From NCBI GenBank assembly GCA_903847655.1, contig CAINEG010000278.1, positions 1 through 7,173 of the forward strand: a DNA stretch of 7,173 nt. The letters are read 5' to 3'. Positions within the stretch are counted from its first letter, which is position 1. Every line of letters starts with the position of its first letter. Under the pieces are notes generated by a model. It ran no database searches, had not been told where the DNA came from, and saw only the letters and a list, made by a program, of their open reading frames with translations. A program made the position numbers and the translations under genes. Of the stretch, positions 5,233-7,173 are shown piece by piece. Source of the DNA: an uncultured Bacteroidota bacterium (lineage in GTDB: Bacteria > Bacteroidota > Bacteroidia > Chitinophagales > Chitinophagaceae).

Positions 5233-6423
5233 TTGAAGTTTATAGATTTGGGCTTAGACCAGCGGATTTTAGATGGCATTGATGCCATGGGTTATGAAAC
5301 AGCTACACCAGTTCAGCAACAAGTAATGGTGCCTATTTTAGAAGGTAAAGACATTATTGCTGCCGCACAAACAGGTACAGGAAAGACAGCCGCTTTTTTA
5401 TTACCCTTGTTACATCGCTTATTAACGGTCTCTCATCAATCAGGAGACATCAACGCATTAATCATTGTACCTACCCGTGAATTGGCCATTCAGATTGCAG
5501 AAAGCATCGAAGGCCTTTCTTATTTTACGGATGTGAGTTCTATTGCAGTCTATGGTGGAGGAGATGGAAGTTCATTCGTAGCAGAAAAAAAAGCATTGAC
5601 CAGCGGGGTGGATATTGTAGTGTGTACACCTGGACGAATGATTGCACATTTAAATATGGGCTATGTGAAGCTGAAAGGTTTAAAATATCTTGTCTTAGAT
5701 GAAGCGGATAGAATGTTGGACATGGGTTTTTCAGATGACATTGCAAAAATTATCACTTTTTTACCCAAGGATCGTCAGAATCTTTTGTTTTCTGCCACCA
5801 TGCCTTCCAAAATGAGGGAGCTAGCTAAAAAAATATTACATCAACCGGTGGAAATAAATATTGCCATCTCCAAGCCACCTGAGCAGATCATTCAAAAAGC
5901 ATTCATTGTATATGATGCACAAAAAGTGCCCGTCATCATTGACATGTTAAGTTCAAAACGCTATTCTAAAGTAATTGTTTTTTGTTCTAAAAAAATTAAT
6001 GTCAAGCAATTGGCCAATAAGTTAATGCAGGCCAAACTTTCTGTTGCCGAAATTCATTCCGATTTAGATCAAAAAAGCAGAGAGCAGTATTTACAAGATT
6101 TTAGAAATCAAAAGACCAATATTTTAGTGGCCACCGATATTTTAAGCAGAGGTATTGACATTGATGACATCGATTTAGTGATTAATTACGATGTACCCAA
6201 TGATGGGGAAGATTACATTCATCGTATTGGAAGAACCGCTAGGGCGGCCACTTCTGGCACTGCCTTTACCTTGGTGGCGGAAAAAGAACAAAGTAAATTT
6301 GCCGAAATTGAAGCTTTATTGGGTGCCCCTGTTTTAAAAGGGAAAGTGCCTGATATGTTTGGGCCTACCCCTAATTATGCGCCTAAACAAGTGACGTCAA
6401 AAAAATTTACTAGAAGAAGATAA
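5233..6423 (+). CDS. rhlE: RhlE-type DEAD-box ATP-dependent RNA helicase, probable TTG start
   Basis: This 396-aa helicase unwinds short RNA duplexes using ATP; the family acts in ribosome assembly and RNA turnover, often in the cold. All core motifs are present: Phe3 plus Q motif (ATPVQQQ), Walker A AQTGTGKT (Lys51), PTRELA (80-85), GG (108-109), TPGR (132-135), DEAD (156-159), SAT (187-189), the motif IV region VIVFCSKK (247-254), ATDILSRGIDI (300-310) and HRIGRTAR (330-337). The C-terminal tail is short and basic (KKFTRRR), as in small RhlE proteins. I place the start at TTG 5233 because LKFIDLGL aligns with the usual MKFxDLxL N-terminus; the frame has no ATG until codon 19, inside the Q-motif region. 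An upstream TTG at 5194 would add 13 residues not typical of the family. The RhlE assignment within the DEAD-box group is from overall pattern. Confidence 0.9.
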   Translation: MKFIDLGLDQRILDGIDAMGYETATPVQQQVMVPILEGKDIIAAAQTGTGKTAAFLLPLLHRLLTVSHQSGDINALIIVPTRELAIQIAESIEGLSYFTDVSSIAVYGGGDGSSFVAEKKALTSGVDIVVCTPGRMIAHLNMGYVKLKGLKYLVLDEADRMLDMGFSDDIAKIITFLPKDRQNLLFSATMPSKMRELAKKILHQPVEINIAISKPPEQIIQKAFIVYDAQKVPVIIDMLSSKRYSKVIVFCSKKINVKQLANKLMQAKLSVAEIHSDLDQKSREQYLQDFRNQKTNILVATDILSRGIDIDDIDLVINYDVPNDGEDYIHRIGRTARAATSGTAFTLVAEKEQSKFAEIEALLGAPVLKGKVPDMFGPTPNYAPKQVTSKKFTRRR

Positions 6424-6454
6424 TTCATTCATTAAAATCTTTAACCATTTTATT

Positions 6455-7173
6455 ATGAAAGCAGCTAATTCAAGAAGAAAATTTATTAGTAGTGTAACTG
6501 CCCTTGCAGGCGGCCAATTGTTAATCACTAAACCTATTGCAAGCCTTGCTTCATATACTGCACCTTCCAGTGAAAACATTACTGTTGGTCAAATTATGGA
6601 TCAATTTATTAGTGAAGTGCCTGGTAAAGTTTTAAAAGAAACCGTTGATACTTTAAAGTCTGGTTCAAAAGATATAGTGGTAAAAGGAATTATTACTTCG
6701 ATGTTTGCCACAGTTGAAGTCATCAAAAAATCTATTGATCTAGGTGCTAATTTTATCATTGCGCATGAACCTACTTTTTACAATCATCAAGATGCGACCG
6801 CCTGGTTAGAAAATGATCCGGTATATCAATACAAAATGGATTTACTTAAAAAAAATAATATCGCTGTTTGGCGCAACCACGATTATGTGCACCGTTTAAT
6901 TCCAGACCCGGTAACATCTACTTTTTTACAAAAATTAGATTGGTTAAAATATACCACCAAGGCAGTGCCTAAAATGGCTACCGTACCAACCACTAAATTG
7001 AATGAGGTCATTACAAAAATGAAAACCACATTAGGTGTGGATAAGGTTAGATTTATTGGCAATCTGAATCAAGATTGCTCCAAGCTTTTATTTATGTTAG
7101 GTGCAAGCGGCGCTAGTTCACATATTTTAGGACTTAGACAATTAAAACCTGATGTATTAATATGTGGTGAAAT
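6455..7173 (+). CDS. Tat-exported Nif3-like dinuclear metal protein, 3' truncated by window edge
   Basis: The frame opens at the ATG at 6455 and remains open to the window end (239 complete codons). It belongs to the Nif3/YbgI-like dinuclear metal-binding family, whose molecular role is not well settled. Residues 1-33 form a twin-arginine signal (SRRKFISS at 6-13, then a weakly hydrophobic stretch and a possible SLA cleavage site), so the protein should be exported folded, with metal bound. The Nif3 core begins with the VEVIKKSIDLGANFIIAHEPTFYN-type region (87-110). His104 matches the first metal-binding His of the usual HHP motif, but the next residue is Glu105. NHD (141-143) is a plausible site for the conserved Asp ligand. 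DVLICGE (233-239) matches the conserved D-x-x-x-(T/C)GE segment. The remaining ligands (a His and a Glu) would lie beyond the edge. It follows the helicase by 31 bp with no promoter box seen, so co-transcription is possible. Confidence 0.85.
   Translation, partial: MKAANSRRKFISSVTALAGGQLLITKPIASLASYTAPSSENITVGQIMDQFISEVPGKVLKETVDTLKSGSKDIVVKGIITSMFATVEVIKKSIDLGANFIIAHEPTFYNHQDATAWLENDPVYQYKMDLLKKNNIAVWRNHDYVHRLIPDPVTSTFLQKLDWLKYTTKAVPKMATVPTTKLNEVITKMKTTLGVDKVRFIGNLNQDCSKLLFMLGASGASSHILGLRQLKPDVLICGE

Noticed and set aside
5540..5746. Minus-strand open frame inside the helicase
   Set aside because: It is antisense to conserved helicase motifs, including DEAD, which fully explains the sequence.
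6397..6579. Minus-strand open frame across the helicase end and the start of the Nif3-like gene
   Set aside because: It overlaps two supported plus-strand genes and has no promoter or family signal.
4236..7173. Defence or modification system built from the methyltransferase, helicase and Nif3-like genes
   Set aside because: The methyltransferase is of the small-molecule type without DNA-methylase motifs and is read divergently. The helicase is an ordinary RhlE-type RNA helicase, and the Nif3-like protein is exported.

Overview
The window looks like ordinary chromosome from a low-GC member of the Bacteroidota, plausibly a Chitinophagaceae-type freshwater or soil bacterium. The evidence is the TAnnTTTG promoter boxes typical of the phylum, the scarcity of Shine-Dalgarno sequences, signal peptides that end just before Gln-Asn, and protein families common there (lipoprotein GH5, Sde182-like protein, Tat-exported Nif3-like protein). 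The genus is inference. I see no tRNA, rRNA, CRISPR array, insertion sequence, phage gene or integration site.

Layout, left to right: the 3' part of a PaiA-like GNAT acetyltransferase (+, cut by the window start); a GH5 endoglucanase-type lipoprotein with an extra N-terminal beta-sandwich region (-); a secreted Sde182/DUF1593-type protein with a nucleoside-hydrolase-like fold (+); a small exported NTF2/SnoaL-like protein (-); a small exported protein of unknown function (+); a class I SAM-dependent methyltransferase (-); an RhlE-type DEAD-box RNA helicase (+), probably starting at TTG; and a Tat-exported Nif3-like metal-binding protein (+, cut by the window end). The first seven genes alternate strand strictly. 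This gives three head-to-head gaps (100, 71 and 136 bp) and three tail-to-tail junctions (an 8-bp overlap, then gaps of 10 and 18 bp). No stretch over 300 bp lacks a gene.

The only pair with a clear functional link is GH5 with the Sde182-like protein. Both are exported, both belong to families tied to cellulose or beta-glucan, and they are read divergently from a 100-bp gap. That gap carries two back-to-back promoter boxes related by an 8-bp inverted repeat (TATACAAA / TTTGTATA). No SusC/SusD pair or regulator is present, so this is not a complete polysaccharide utilisation locus. The helicase and the Nif3-like gene may be co-transcribed (31-bp gap) but have no evident shared role. The other genes look like independent housekeeping or accessory units.

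I found no convincing new multi-gene system. The points most worth a second look are the symmetric divergent promoter with a start-stop element at the Sde182-like gene, a probably leaderless mRNA for the small exported protein, small inverted repeats at two tail-to-tail junctions, an exported Nif3-like protein with HE in place of the usual HH, and a 10-bp direct repeat in the methyltransferase/helicase gap.
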